Shown here: piece by piece, positions 25,069 through 32,879 of the stretch
Position numbering within the stretch: position 1 is the first letter of the stretch
How the letters are laid out: the number at the start of each line of letters is the position of its first letter
Assembly: GCF_023101085.1 (NCBI RefSeq)
Contig: NZ_CP064703.1
Span: 6,510,001 to 6,574,000 of the forward strand
Origin: Bradyrhizobium sp. 170
GTDB taxonomy: Bacteria; Pseudomonadota; Alphaproteobacteria; Rhizobiales; Xanthobacteraceae
Length of the DNA stretch: 64,000 bases
Direction: 5' to 3'
The notes under the pieces: generated by a model
Database searches by the model: none
What the model saw: the letters and a program-made list of their open reading frames with translations, nothing else
Told to the model about the DNA's origin: nothing
Translations under genes and position numbers: made by a program

Positions 25069-25866
25069 ATGACCGCCATTTTCAGGCCGGAAGGCCCCCT
25101 GTTTCGCGCTACCGAACATGCCGGCGGGCCATGGTCGCCGGATATGCTGCAGGGCAGCGCGACCACGGCGCTGATGACGCGCGAGGTCGAGCGGCTGGCT
25201 GACGCCTCAGGCTTTGCGGTGCGCCGCCTCACCTTCGACCTGTGGCGCCCGGCCGGATTGCGAGCTTTCAGCCTCGCGACCGACATGCTGCGCGACGGCC
25301 GCAAAGCCAAGACCATCCAGGTTCGCCTCCTGGACGGCGACGTCGAGATCGGCCGCTGCACGGCGCTGCTCACTGCGCAAGGCAGCGAATCCCCGGCCGA
25401 TCCCTTTTCGAAGCAAGCAGGCGATGACGCCCCACCGGAGACAGGCTCACCACCGCCGGCCTTCGTACAAAAGTGGAGCCGCTATTTCCAGAACGTCTCG
25501 GTGCGGCTGATCGAGGGCGCACTGGAAAAGCCGGGCCCTGCGGCAGCATGGATGCGGCTCGACGTGCCCATGGTCGAGGGCGAAACCAACACGCCGCTGT
25601 TGCAGGCCGTGCAGGCGGCGGATTTTGCGAGCGGCGTCGGCCAGATCGTCGACATGCGGGAATGGACCTTCATCAACCCCGAGATCAGCCTGTATTTCTT
25701 CCGCCCGCCGGAGGGCGACTGGATCCTGATCCGCTCGCGCACCCGCGCCGGCGCCAATGGCGCGGGGCTGACTATGGCGAGCTTAAGCGATCGCAAGGGC
25801 GCATTTGCCGAAGTGCTGCAGGCCATGACGTTCGAGCGGCGCGCAGCGCAAGCTCAGGCGTCCTGA
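25069..25866 (+). CDS. TesB-like acyl-CoA thioesterase family protein
   Basis: A 265-residue double-hotdog protein. The first half has GPWSPDMLQGSATTALMTRE and FDLWRPAGLRAFSLATDMLR; the second has ADFASGVGQIVDMREWTFIN and DWILIRSRTRAGANGAGLTM. This matches the thioesterase-like group related to TesB. Catalytic residues of TesB are not obvious, so the activity is uncertain. The ATG at 25069 is preceded by GCGGAG; a 31-residue upstream extension lacks support. It is divergent from the FrnE gene, which could share its regulation. Confidence 0.75.
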   Translation: MTAIFRPEGPLFRATEHAGGPWSPDMLQGSATTALMTREVERLADASGFAVRRLTFDLWRPAGLRAFSLATDMLRDGRKAKTIQVRLLDGDVEIGRCTALLTAQGSESPADPFSKQAGDDAPPETGSPPPAFVQKWSRYFQNVSVRLIEGALEKPGPAAAWMRLDVPMVEGETNTPLLQAVQAADFASGVGQIVDMREWTFINPEISLYFFRPPEGDWILIRSRTRAGANGAGLTMASLSDRKGAFAEVLQAMTFERRAAQAQAS

Positions 25867-26181
25867 GCCACCGAACTCGCAAATAAAGAGCTGGCAGCCG
25901 ACGTCCGCTTTGGTGCGCATTCCGAAATCAAGTGGGCCTCGCTATCGGGCTGGTTTGGTAAACCACCTCGGAACACTCAACTACCGCTCACTCGTGCACA
26001 CCCCGCGCATGTCCGCGATCGCGGGAGCTCCCTAGCGGTTCCAGAATTAACCCGCACCGCGGACGTAAAGCTTAACTAACAAGCTTACCAAGGGGAACCT
26101 GTTGCTCGATTCCCCAGAGCAACTAACCATTTTGGCTGCATTATCAAAACTTATAGTCACCTGCTCACAAGGAGCATTGCC
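25867..26181. other. 315-base intergenic region
   Basis: No gene is supported here. The distal part (26040-26160) is AT-rich for this genome and includes the inverted pair AAGCTTAACTAACAAGCTTA and the direct/inverted GTTGCTC / GAGCAAC, so it likely holds the promoter of the downstream gene. I see no consensus -35/-10. Confidence 0.4.
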
Positions 26182-26667
26182 ATGGTGCAGTCAACAAAAC
26201 CGCCGATCTTTGATGTGATCGACATTGAGCGCGAGATCGAAGAAGAATTTCGAAAACTGCCGTCGACTCGCGAATCCCAGCCGACCGATTTCGCGACGCC
26301 TTCCGTCAATGCGCCGGATTTATCGATGCCCGACTATGTCGAGCACCGCGCCGGTGCCACGGAGATCGGCAAGCTGTCGGCGGAAGCGGTTGTCCGCGAA
26401 TATGAAGCTGCGGCGAAAGATATCGAGGACCTGGGCGTTGAGCTGGTCGGGCACGTCAAACAATGTGAGGCGATGAGCCGCGAGGCGCTCAACGTGATCG
26501 ACGAGCTGAAGGAAACCGCAGGGCGATACCGCGAGGAGGCCAAGCGCGTCTTCCTTCATATTGAGAACTGCTCGTTGGTGACCGCGCAGGTACGCAGAAC
26601 CTGTGCCGAAATGAGGGAAAAGATCGTAGTTTCGACCAGACTTGAAACCAAAGCCAAAGAGAAGTGA
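26182..26667 (+). CDS. coiled-coil cytoplasmic protein of unknown function
   Basis: 161 residues, acidic N-terminus (DIEREIEEEFRKLPS), then a long helix from about residue 60 to 160 with heptad-like spacing: EAVVREYEAAAKDIEDLG, CEAMSREALNVIDELKETA, and VRRTCAEMREKIVV. No signal or membrane span. An AAGGAG site lies seven bases before the ATG. Proteins like this often act as small scaffolds; nothing more specific can be said. Confidence 0.65.
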   Translation: MVQSTKPPIFDVIDIEREIEEEFRKLPSTRESQPTDFATPSVNAPDLSMPDYVEHRAGATEIGKLSAEAVVREYEAAAKDIEDLGVELVGHVKQCEAMSREALNVIDELKETAGRYREEAKRVFLHIENCSLVTAQVRRTCAEMREKIVVSTRLETKAKEK

Positions 26668-26702
26668 ACTCTCGAATGCGCAACGTGCCGTGCGTTCATG
26701 AG

Positions 26703-27515
26703 TCAACGCCCTAGTTTTACAAGTAGTGCTTCCGATCCTTCGTCCGCCGGCATGAACATTTCCACGCGCAATTCCTGCAGCGTGACGTCCTGTGGCGTTC
26801 CCAGCGTCAGCACCGCGCCGATCAGGCCGATGCTGACGTCGCCCTTTCTCAGGCGCACCTCGCATAATGGGCTTGGCGCATCGGTCTCGTTGAGCTGGGG
26901 AGCTGCGACATCAGGCAGCTTCAATAGTTCGCGCCAGGTCGATTGCAGGGCCAGATCGAGCGGTGCGGCCATTGCCTCATGACGGGCGCGCGCCAGCAGC
27001 GCGGTGGCGACATCCGGCCAGTCAACCACGAAGGGACGGAGCTCGTCCGGCGCCAGAAACATCCGCATGTGATTGAGCGGCCGCGTCATCCGCGCCTCGC
27101 CGAGCAGCATCGTCATCAGGCGCGCGGCGGCACGATTGGCCTGCATCACGTTCCAACGGCGGTCGGTGACAATGGCCGGAAACGGCTCGTGCCGCCGCAA
27201 CAGCAGATCGATGGCACGTTTGGCGTCGGCGACTTCGGGTGCGGAGAGATCGCGCTCGCCGTATTGCCGGGCGAACCCGCCTGCCTCCAGAAGCGCGTTG
27301 CGATCGCGCAGCGACAGACCGAGCGCGGACGCCAGTTGCAGCAGGATATCGCGGCTGCCCGCCGCCTTGCCGGTTTCGACGTAGCTCAGATGCTTGATCG
27401 AGATGCCGGCCTCGAACGCCAGATCAGCCTGGCTCATGGCGCGGCGGTTGCGCCAGCCGCGCAGGAGGTCGCCGACCGGATTGACAGGGAGCGGTGCATG
27501 TTGGCGAGAGTCCAT
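26703..27515 (-). CDS. XRE-family regulator with MmyB-like ligand domain (paralogue 1)
   Basis: An N-terminal helix-turn-helix (residues about 14-68: LLRGWRNRRAMSQADLAFEA, then SIKHLSYVETGKAAGS) is followed by a MmyB-like PAS-type domain with HEPFPAIVTDRRWNVMQANR and LNHMRMFLAPDELRPFVVDW. This architecture binds a fatty-acyl or other small ligand in MmyB. The next gene upstream (27649-28473) has the same architecture, so they are ancient duplicates separated by a palindrome. Targets are not visible in the window, although the divergent small membrane genes at 28.6 kb are near. Confidence 0.85.
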   Translation of the reverse strand: MDSRQHAPLPVNPVGDLLRGWRNRRAMSQADLAFEAGISIKHLSYVETGKAAGSRDILLQLASALGLSLRDRNALLEAGGFARQYGERDLSAPEVADAKRAIDLLLRRHEPFPAIVTDRRWNVMQANRAAARLMTMLLGEARMTRPLNHMRMFLAPDELRPFVVDWPDVATALLARARHEAMAAPLDLALQSTWRELLKLPDVAAPQLNETDAPSPLCEVRLRKGDVSIGLIGAVLTLGTPQDVTLQELRVEMFMPADEGSEALLVKLGR

Positions 27516-27559
27516 GCCAGATTATGCGAAGGGAGCGGGTCGGTGTAAACTGCTGGGAT

Positions 27560-27645
27560 GTAGGATGGGTAGAGCGCAGCGAAACCCATCATCTCTCGAA
27601 TGGCTACAGTAGTTGATGGGTTTCGCTGCGCTCTACCCATCCTAC
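27560..27645. repeat. perfect inverted repeat with 32-base arms
   Basis: GTAGGATGGGTAGAGCGCAG and the rest of the left arm (27560-27591) recur in exact reverse complement at 27614-27645, around a 22-base loop. It lies between two same-strand paralogous regulators and would form a very stable RNA hairpin. Confidence 0.85.
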
Positions 27646-27648
27646 GGA

Positions 27649-28473
27649 TCACGGCAGCTTTGCCGCCATCTGCCGCATCCGCTCAGCGGTCAGATCGTCG
27701 GCGGGAAAGAAGGTTTCCAGCGCCAGCTCCTGCAGCGTGATGTCGACCGGCGTGCCGAACACCATGGTGGTGGAGATGAAGCTCAGCACCTCACCGCCCG
27801 CGCTCCGCAGCTTGAAGGGGATCGCGACATTGTCAGCCGAGACCGGACCCGAGCGCGCCGGCATCCGATAGGCCTTCAGTTCCTGATACAGTTTCAGCAA
27901 TCCGGGATCAGCCGTCGCCTCGCACTGCCGGTGCAATCGCTCCAGGAGATGCGCACTCCATTCGGCGAGATTGACCGTACGCGGAGCCAGCCCCTCGGGA
28001 TGAAAGGCGAGCCGCAGGATGTTTAAGGGCTGCCCCAGCAAATGCGGCGGGATGCCTTCGAGCAGCGGCGCCACCATGCGGTTGGCCGTCACCAGATTCC
28101 AGTGCCGGTCATAGGCCAGCGCGGGATTCGGCTCGTGCGCCCTAAGCACGAGGTCGATCGCCTGCCGCGCCGATTTGAGCGCGGGATCGTCGAGCGAGCG
28201 CTGCGGAAACGCGGGCGCAAAGCCCGCCGCGACCAGGAGCACGTTGCGTTCACGCAAGGGAACCTCCAATCGCTCGGCGAGCTTCAGCACCATTTCCCGC
28301 GACGGCGCGGCGCGGCCGGTTTCCACAAAGCTGAGGTGACGCGCGGATATCTCGGCGTCTCCGGCCAGATCGAGCTGGCTTAAGTGGCGGCGCTGCCGCC
28401 ATTCGCGCAAATGATCGCCGATATGGACGGGCTGGGTTCGTTCGGCTCGCGCCGTGGCAGCATGTGCGTTCAT
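27649..28473 (-). CDS. XRE-family regulator with MmyB-like ligand domain (paralogue 2)
   Basis: The helix-turn-helix (HLREWRQRRHLSQLDLAGDA, then ISARHLSFVETGRAAPSREM) at about residues 20-75 precedes the MmyB-like domain: HEPNPALAYDRHWNLVTANR, LNILRLAFHPEGLAPRTVNL and DITLQELALETFFPAD. The last element is nearly identical in paralogue 1 (DVTLQELRVEMFMPAD). It is divergent from the membrane-protein gene at 28575, with about 100 bases between them, so that gene is the first candidate target. Confidence 0.85.
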   Translation of the reverse strand: MNAHAATARAERTQPVHIGDHLREWRQRRHLSQLDLAGDAEISARHLSFVETGRAAPSREMVLKLAERLEVPLRERNVLLVAAGFAPAFPQRSLDDPALKSARQAIDLVLRAHEPNPALAYDRHWNLVTANRMVAPLLEGIPPHLLGQPLNILRLAFHPEGLAPRTVNLAEWSAHLLERLHRQCEATADPGLLKLYQELKAYRMPARSGPVSADNVAIPFKLRSAGGEVLSFISTTMVFGTPVDITLQELALETFFPADDLTAERMRQMAAKLP

Positions 28474-28574
28474 GGTGGAAAACCTACCATGCGAATTTCA
28501 GCCATTCCATTACGTCCGAGGTAATCGAAACGGGTCGCGGGCCGGGTCATCTTGGGGGCACAGGAGATGACCCC

Positions 28575-28796
28575 ATGCTGATGCTTTCCCTCTTCCGTCT
28601 CGTCGCCACCGTGATCCCCTGGGTGGTCAATCTGGCCACCTGGTTACTGGCGCGTTCGCTGAACATGCCCGAACCCGTGGTGCACGACACCGGCGTCTTC
28701 GTGTTCGCGCAGGTGCAGACGATCGAGAACAGGGTCGGCAAGGCGCTCTGCCCGATGCGGCTGATGCGTCGGCTCCGGTCGCTCTTGCAGCGCTGA
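28575..28796 (+). CDS. 73-residue membrane protein
   Basis: MLMLSLFRLVATVIPWVVNL begins a hydrophobic N-terminal third with one long span (about 3-30). The rest (VHDTGVFVFAQVQTIENRVG) is amphipathic and the end is basic (RLMRRLRSLLQR). AGGAG lies eight bases before the ATG. It is divergent from an MmyB-type regulator, and 42 bases ahead of another membrane gene on the same strand, so the two probably form a small regulated operon. Confidence 0.6.
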   Translation: MLMLSLFRLVATVIPWVVNLATWLLARSLNMPEPVVHDTGVFVFAQVQTIENRVGKALCPMRLMRRLRSLLQR

Positions 28797-28838
28797 TTCC
28801 TGTCTCGCCCAAAGCCCCCCAAGCAAAGGAGAACTGTC

Positions 28839-29237
28839 ATGATCCATCCGTCAACATTCCTGAGCCGCGCCCTCCTCGCCGACGCCATCTTCAGCGGTGT
28901 CGCGGCGGTCGCGCTGACGCTGGGCGCCGGCGCGCTGGCGCCCTTCCTAAATCTGCCCGAAGCCCTGTTACGCGAAACCGGCCTGTTCCTGATCGCCTAC
29001 ACGGCGCTGGTCGGCTGGCTTGCCACGCGGTCGACGGTGCCGAAGGCGCTGGTGTTGCTCGTAATCGTGGGGAATGCCGCGTGGACACTGGGCAGCATCG
29101 CGTTGCTGTTCTCGGGTGCGGTGAGCCCGAACCTGCTCGGTCAAGTCTTCATCGTCGCGCAGGCGATTGCGACGGGTGTGTTTGCAGAGCTGCAGTTTAT
29201 TGGACTGCGCAAGAGCGGTGAGACGGCGGCGGCATAA
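28839..29237 (+). CDS. four-span membrane protein of unknown function
   Basis: 132 residues with hydrophobic segments at about 12-34, 46-62, 68-88 and 97-120, and a short polar C-terminus (RKSGETAAA). The start has a textbook AAGGAGAACT site. Small four-helix proteins of this type (LLADAIFSGVAAVALTLGAG at the first span) are common in proteobacteria without a known role. It follows the 73-residue membrane gene and lies under the same possible control by the divergent XRE regulator. Confidence 0.7.
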   Translation: MIHPSTFLSRALLADAIFSGVAAVALTLGAGALAPFLNLPEALLRETGLFLIAYTALVGWLATRSTVPKALVLLVIVGNAAWTLGSIALLFSGAVSPNLLGQVFIVAQAIATGVFAELQFIGLRKSGETAAA

Positions 29238-29245
29238 GCCTCAAC

Positions 29246-29356
29246 CGTCATTGCGAGCGAAGCGAAGCAATCCATATCGCGGCATAGCGGATAGATGGAT
29301 TGCTTCCGCTTTCGTTCCCTTGCGCAAACGCTTCGCGTTTGTCGCGGGCAATGACG
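29246..29356. repeat. palindromic intergenic repeat
   Basis: CGTCATTGCGAGCGAAGCGA followed by AGCAATCCAT pairs with ATGGATTGCT and GGGCAATGACG at the other end. The same family occurs at 53482-53566 (GGAAGCAATCCAT ... ATGGATTGCTTC ... GCTCGCAATGACG). Confidence 0.8.
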
Positions 29357-29366
29357 AGGACAGACT

Positions 29367-29501
29367 TCAGCTCAACACCAGCGCCGCAATCATCCCGGCA
29401 AAGGTGAGCACCAGCCCGATGACGAGCATCGGCACCAGGCTGCTACCGGCATACGGATCGGCCTGTTCCTTGTTCGTCACGACATGCGCACGATTAGCCA
29501 T
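29367..29501 (-). CDS. 44-residue membrane protein coupled to the haemoglobin gene
   Basis: MANRAHVVTNKEQADPYAGS is a polar head followed by one span (SLVPMLVIGLVLTFAGMIAA) and LVLS. Its ATG overlaps the TGA of the truncated-haemoglobin gene (TGATG), and a CAGGAG site lies inside that gene, so the two are translationally coupled. It is therefore expected to be controlled by the NsrR-type operator upstream. No family known to me; a role in NO handling is inferred from context only. Confidence 0.65.
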   Translation of the reverse strand: MANRAHVVTNKEQADPYAGSSLVPMLVIGLVLTFAGMIAALVLS

Positions 29502-29971
29502 CACACTACTCCTGTTTGATTGCGTCGAAATCGTTCCCCGTTTCCGAGCATGACGCCCTGGGCGCCGGCGATGCCGAGTTCGAGGCTGGCCGCAATCCGC
29601 CGTGCCCGTTCCACGAAATGCGCTTCCGCCTCGGGTGGACATATCTCGCGGGCGGTTTGCTCGAACAGTTCGAGCCAGCGGTCGAAATGCCCGGCGTCGA
29701 CCGGCAGCGGCAGGTGCTTGGCCATCGGCGTGCCGTGGTAGCGGCCGGTCATCAACGCGACCGACGACCAGAACGCGCACATCTGCGCCAGATGCGGCTC
29801 CCAATCCCTGATGCGGGCCTCGAAGATCGGCCCCAGCCCAGCGTCGGCGCGCACCTTGGCGTAGAAGCCGCGCACCAGGCGCTCGATCATCGCCTCGTCG
29901 ATGCCCGTCCGCTCCATGATCTCGGCCGTCAACCGCTCACGCCGCTCCGGCCCTGCCACGATCGCTTCCAT
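29501..29971 (-). CDS. group III truncated haemoglobin
   Basis: A 156-residue globin. The B-helix has FY at 36-37 (VRGFYAKVRADAGLGPIF) with the distal Tyr, WEPHLAQMCAFWSSVALMTG supplies the E helix region with the conserved Trp, and DAGHFDRWLELF places the proximal haem ligand at H95. Group III globins in proteobacteria detoxify nitric oxide or peroxide in the cytoplasm. The gene is divergent from an NsrR-type regulator across a perfect palindrome, which fits NO-inducible expression. Confidence 0.9.
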   Translation of the reverse strand: MEAIVAGPERRERLTAEIMERTGIDEAMIERLVRGFYAKVRADAGLGPIFEARIRDWEPHLAQMCAFWSSVALMTGRYHGTPMAKHLPLPVDAGHFDRWLELFEQTAREICPPEAEAHFVERARRIAASLELGIAGAQGVMLGNGERFRRNQTGVV

Positions 29972-29987
29972 TTCGTCCGCTGCCCTT

Positions 29988-30012
29988 AAATAGGTATTTC
30001 AAATACCTATTT
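29988..30012. promoter_or_regulatory. NsrR-type operator (12-1-12 palindrome)
   Basis: AAATAGGTATTT, one C, then AAATACCTATTT: a perfect inverted repeat in the 11/12-1-11/12 layout of NsrR boxes. It lies 17 bases before the haemoglobin start and 47 bases before the regulator start, so it can control both divergent genes. Confidence 0.8.
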
Positions 30013-30058
30013 AGACGGCTATAGTTGATTTGCAAGCAGATATTTCGAGAGGGCTCCC

Positions 30059-30487
30059 ATGCGCCTGACATCGTTTACGGATTTTGCCTTGCGCGCCCTG
30101 ATGCGGCTGGCGGGCGAGCCCGGCCGCTCCTTCGCGACCAACGAGATCGCGGCCGAGTTCGGCATTTCCCGCAACCATCTGGCCAAGGTGGTACGCGACC
30201 TCGCCGATAGCGGTTTCATCTCGACCCAGCGCGGCGTCGGCGGCGGCTTCACGCTGGCCCGCCCCGCCCAGTCGATCACCATCGGCGAAGTGGTGCGCGC
30301 CCTGGAAGGGCCGCCGCTGGTCGAATGTTTTCGCGAGGATGGCGGCAATTGCGTGCTGAAGCCGCGCTGCCGGCTGAAGGCCAAACTCGCCGCCGCCCGC
30401 GAAGCCTTCATGCGCGAGCTCGACTCCACGACACTGGCGGAATGCGCCTATCCGCCAAGCGTCAAGCGGAGCCCGGCACTTGCGTGA
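30059..30487 (+). CDS. nsrR: Rrf2-family NO-responsive repressor, NsrR-like
   Basis: A 142-residue Rrf2 winged-helix protein: MRLTSFTDFALRALMRLAG, helix-turn-helix FGISRNHLAKVVRDLADSG, wing RGVGGGFTLARP. Three cysteines at C90, C98 and C104 (C-x7-C-x5-C) match the Fe-S ligands of NsrR, which senses NO. NsrR normally represses NO-detoxifying genes; here the palindrome and the divergent truncated haemoglobin provide that setting. The gene symbol rests on motif and context, not on alignment. Confidence 0.85.
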   Translation: MRLTSFTDFALRALMRLAGEPGRSFATNEIAAEFGISRNHLAKVVRDLADSGFISTQRGVGGGFTLARPAQSITIGEVVRALEGPPLVECFREDGGNCVLKPRCRLKAKLAAAREAFMRELDSTTLAECAYPPSVKRSPALA

Positions 30488-30525
30488 GGGCTGCAAGAAA
30501 CCATGACAAGGCTCAGGTGCAACTC

Positions 30526-30816
30526 ATGAAACCGATCGAGTTCGAAAATGGCGCCGTGCAGATCGACGCCGCCATCGTCGCCGAAGGCCTCGGCCTGGCG
30601 CCTTCCCTGCTCCAGGAAGCGATGCGCGCGGGCCGGATCACGAGCCTGGCGGAGCGCGGGGTCGATGCCGACTCCGGCCGGCATCGCCTGACCTTCTTCT
30701 CCGAACACCGGCGGTTTCGTGTCGTGATCGACGAAACCGGCGCGATCATTCAACGCTCGGCGGTCGACTTCGGCGATTCGTTGCTGCCGAAGTCGGTGCA
30801 CAAGGCTGGCGGATGA
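30526..30816 (+). CDS. DUF6522-like small protein
   Basis: 96 residues: MKPIEFENGAVQIDAAIVAE, then a helix with LLQEAMRAGRITSLAERGVD, then DSGRHRLTFFSEHRRFRVVI, DETGAIIQRSAVDFG. This pattern resembles small cytoplasmic proteins classed as DUF6522 in rhizobia. It lies 38 bases after the NsrR-like gene on the same strand with a weak CAGGTG ribosome-binding site, so it is probably in the same operon and could be NO-linked (inference). Confidence 0.65.
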   Translation: MKPIEFENGAVQIDAAIVAEGLGLAPSLLQEAMRAGRITSLAERGVDADSGRHRLTFFSEHRRFRVVIDETGAIIQRSAVDFGDSLLPKSVHKAGG

Positions 30817-30820
30817 GACA

Positions 30821-31600
30821 TCAGATGGCGGTGGGCTGAGCCCCAAGGGAGATAGCGGCGGGCTGAGCCTCAACGGCCGGCGCAGGTGCGGAAACCGGCG
30901 ACTTCCTGCCGGCGGACTTCTTGCCGGCAACCCTGACGCGGCTGTTGCCGTTCAGATGCTTGCCGTTGAGCGACCTGCCGTTGGGTGGCTTGCCATTGAG
31001 GGACTTGCCATTCAGCGAATGGCCGTTCAGCTTGAGCGTCTTCTTCACCTTCCGCTCAGCCTCTTCTTTCGGCTTCGCTTTGGCCTTCTCCTTGGCCTTG
31101 GCCAGCTTTTCGGCCTTCTTCAGCGCCTTGCGCTCGGCCTTGGCCTTCAGACGGGCCTTCTCCGCCCGTGCCTCGGCGCGCTGCTTCTTGCGCTTCTTTT
31201 CGCAGGCCGCGCATTTGCAGCCGATCGGCTTCAGATAGGCTTTGAAATAGTCAGTGCCGTAATCGTAGTTGATCTCCTCGCCCGGCTCGATGTTCTTGAT
31301 GGCGCGGATGAAGACCTTGCGCTTGCGCGGTTTGACGTCGGATTCCGCGTTCGGCTTGCAGGCGTGGTTGATGTAGCGGGCGATGTTCTTGCGCACCGAG
31401 CCGTCGATGGTCCAGCGGTCGTTCAGCTCGAACAGATACTTGTTCTCGATCGCGTCGTCTTTTTTCTTCTTCGAATCCAGGAGCGGCCCAAAATAGCGGA
31501 CGATCTTGGCGCCCTTCTTGATCGGCTTGGTGGCGAAGAGGCCAAGTCCGGTGCGGGAACGGCCGACGCGATAGGGCTTATTCGAGGGAATGGAGGTCAT
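30821..31600 (-). CDS. SET-domain protein-lysine methyltransferase with Lys-rich and Asn-Gly repeat tail
   Basis: SET domain in residues about 8-118: GLGLFATKPIKKGAKIVRYF, RYINHACKPNAE (with N78-H79) and GEEINYDYG with the catalytic-type Tyr (Y112/Y114). A post-SET Zn cluster follows, C128-x-C130-xx-C133 with C81. The next 65 residues are highly basic (KKRKKQRAEARAEKARLKAK), then six units of the form xLNGx / xPNGx (for example SLNGKSLNGKPPNGRSLNGK), and a Pro/Ala end. S-adenosylmethionine-dependent lysine methylation is the family activity. The tail could bind nucleic acid. Confidence 0.85.
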   Translation of the reverse strand: MTSIPSNKPYRVGRSRTGLGLFATKPIKKGAKIVRYFGPLLDSKKKKDDAIENKYLFELNDRWTIDGSVRKNIARYINHACKPNAESDVKPRKRKVFIRAIKNIEPGEEINYDYGTDYFKAYLKPIGCKCAACEKKRKKQRAEARAEKARLKAKAERKALKKAEKLAKAKEKAKAKPKEEAERKVKKTLKLNGHSLNGKSLNGKPPNGRSLNGKHLNGNSRVRVAGKKSAGRKSPVSAPAPAVEAQPAAISLGAQPTAI

Positions 31601-31760
31601 GACGATTGGATGACTACACGCTCGGGAAACGGAGGAATTGCGAAGTCGCTCTTCTAGGACGATTCCGCGGCAATGTCAGGTGTTTCGCGCCCTTCCCTTG
31701 AACCTTCCCCAGATAGAACACGTCTGAGTACCATGGTTCCCGAAAGCTGCGGCTAGCAGG

Positions 31761-32384
31761 ATGAAAATTGCCCCCTTCTTGCGCACTGCCAGACCCGCGG
31801 TCGTGGCGCTGATCTGCGCGGCCGCCAGTCCGGTTTCGTGGGCGAACGCCCAAACATTCAGCAGCATCTACACGTCAACTGCCCCAAAGGACTGTCGCGT
31901 CACCAGCGCCAACAACGGCGTCGATGATTCCACCGTCAGGGTCTGCGCCGGCAAATCGAACCTGGTGGTGGTGATCAGCGAGGGCGATCTGCGCGAGACC
32001 GTCTCGGTCGGCCGTAGCCGCGCGCAAGCCGCCAGGGAGCCGGCCGCGCAGTCGTGGTTCGGGCCGTTCAACTCGACCGCCCACACCGTCGAATGGCGGG
32101 TGGCGGACGGCAAGCCGTTCGCGATCATCCAGCGCTGGCACATCGCCGACAATGCCGACGCCGACAAGGATGGCCGCCCGACCGCCAAACCGATGCTGGC
32201 GGTGACGAGGCTGCCGCCGGGCCCGGTCTGCCACGTCGCCTATATCGACGGCCAGGCCAACCGCAATGCCAACGAGCTTGCGCGCCAGGCGGCGGACGAA
32301 TTTGCCCCTGATTTCAAGTGCGGAAAGGACGAAGTGAAGGTGATCGGTGAAAAAGGCGCCGCCGTCAGCCTTGCAAAGCGCTAA
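31761..32384 (+). CDS. secreted protein of unknown function
   Basis: A long signal peptide (MKIAPFLRTARPAVVALICA, ending WANAQ) precedes a mature domain of about 178 residues. Four cysteines occur in pairs in sequence order: KDCRV, RVCAG, PVCHV and FKCGK. FNSTAHTVEWRVADGKPFAI and QRWHIADNADADKDGRPTAK are ordered beta-rich segments. It is probably periplasmic with two disulphides. Conserved-looking; no named family. The ATG at 31761 lacks a strong ribosome-binding site, but the signal peptide begins exactly there. Confidence 0.65.
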   Translation: MKIAPFLRTARPAVVALICAAASPVSWANAQTFSSIYTSTAPKDCRVTSANNGVDDSTVRVCAGKSNLVVVISEGDLRETVSVGRSRAQAAREPAAQSWFGPFNSTAHTVEWRVADGKPFAIIQRWHIADNADADKDGRPTAKPMLAVTRLPPGPVCHVAYIDGQANRNANELARQAADEFAPDFKCGKDEVKVIGEKGAAVSLAKR

Positions 32385-32494
32385 TGCTGCCCGCGGCTGG
32401 CGTGTTTTCGCCGCATTAACGTCAAAGCTACAGCCTTGAGTGCTTGATATATTCTCACGTCACGGGTTTTAACGGCGGCCACACCGGAGCAACG

Positions 32495-32833
32495 ATGCTA
32501 ACGAGATTCATGGTTCTGCTGGTTGCAGGCTCCGCCCTCACCGGCTGCTGCGCCTCCGGCACCGGCTGCTCGACGACACAGACAGCAGGCGCGCCGATCG
32601 CCTGGGATGGGTTGGGAGAACCACCGACGGCAAATGACGCGCCGGGCGAGGAAAAACAGCCGGCAAAGCGAAGAACAGCCCGCAATCGCGAGATCATCCT
32701 CGGCCCGCTCAACGACGCTCCGGCTCAATCGAACGCCAAAGCGCGGTATGACGAGTGGACGCGGCAACCCAACGAAGACGTGGAAGCCGACGCAAGGCTC
32801 GCGCGGCAAACCAAGATTTGCAGGGGTTGCTGA
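32495..32833 (+). CDS. small lipoprotein
   Basis: MLTRFMVLLVAGSALTGC has a lipobox LTGC, giving an acylated Cys18 followed by a Cys/Gly/Ser-rich stretch (CASGTGCSTTQ). The mature part (about 94 residues) is charged and looks unstructured (PGEEKQPAKRRTARNREII), ending with CRGC. CGGAG five bases before the ATG decides the start. An envelope location is likely; function unknown. Confidence 0.65.
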   Translation: MLTRFMVLLVAGSALTGCCASGTGCSTTQTAGAPIAWDGLGEPPTANDAPGEEKQPAKRRTARNREIILGPLNDAPAQSNAKARYDEWTRQPNEDVEADARLARQTKICRGC

Positions 32834-32879
32834 GCGGCGCGCCACCCGCACCGTTCGCCGCGCAGGTCCATGCCGACGC

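Noticed and set aside
27560..27645. Palindrome considered as an insertion-sequence end or attachment site
   Set aside because: No transposase, target duplication or second end was seen; it fits the intergenic palindrome class.
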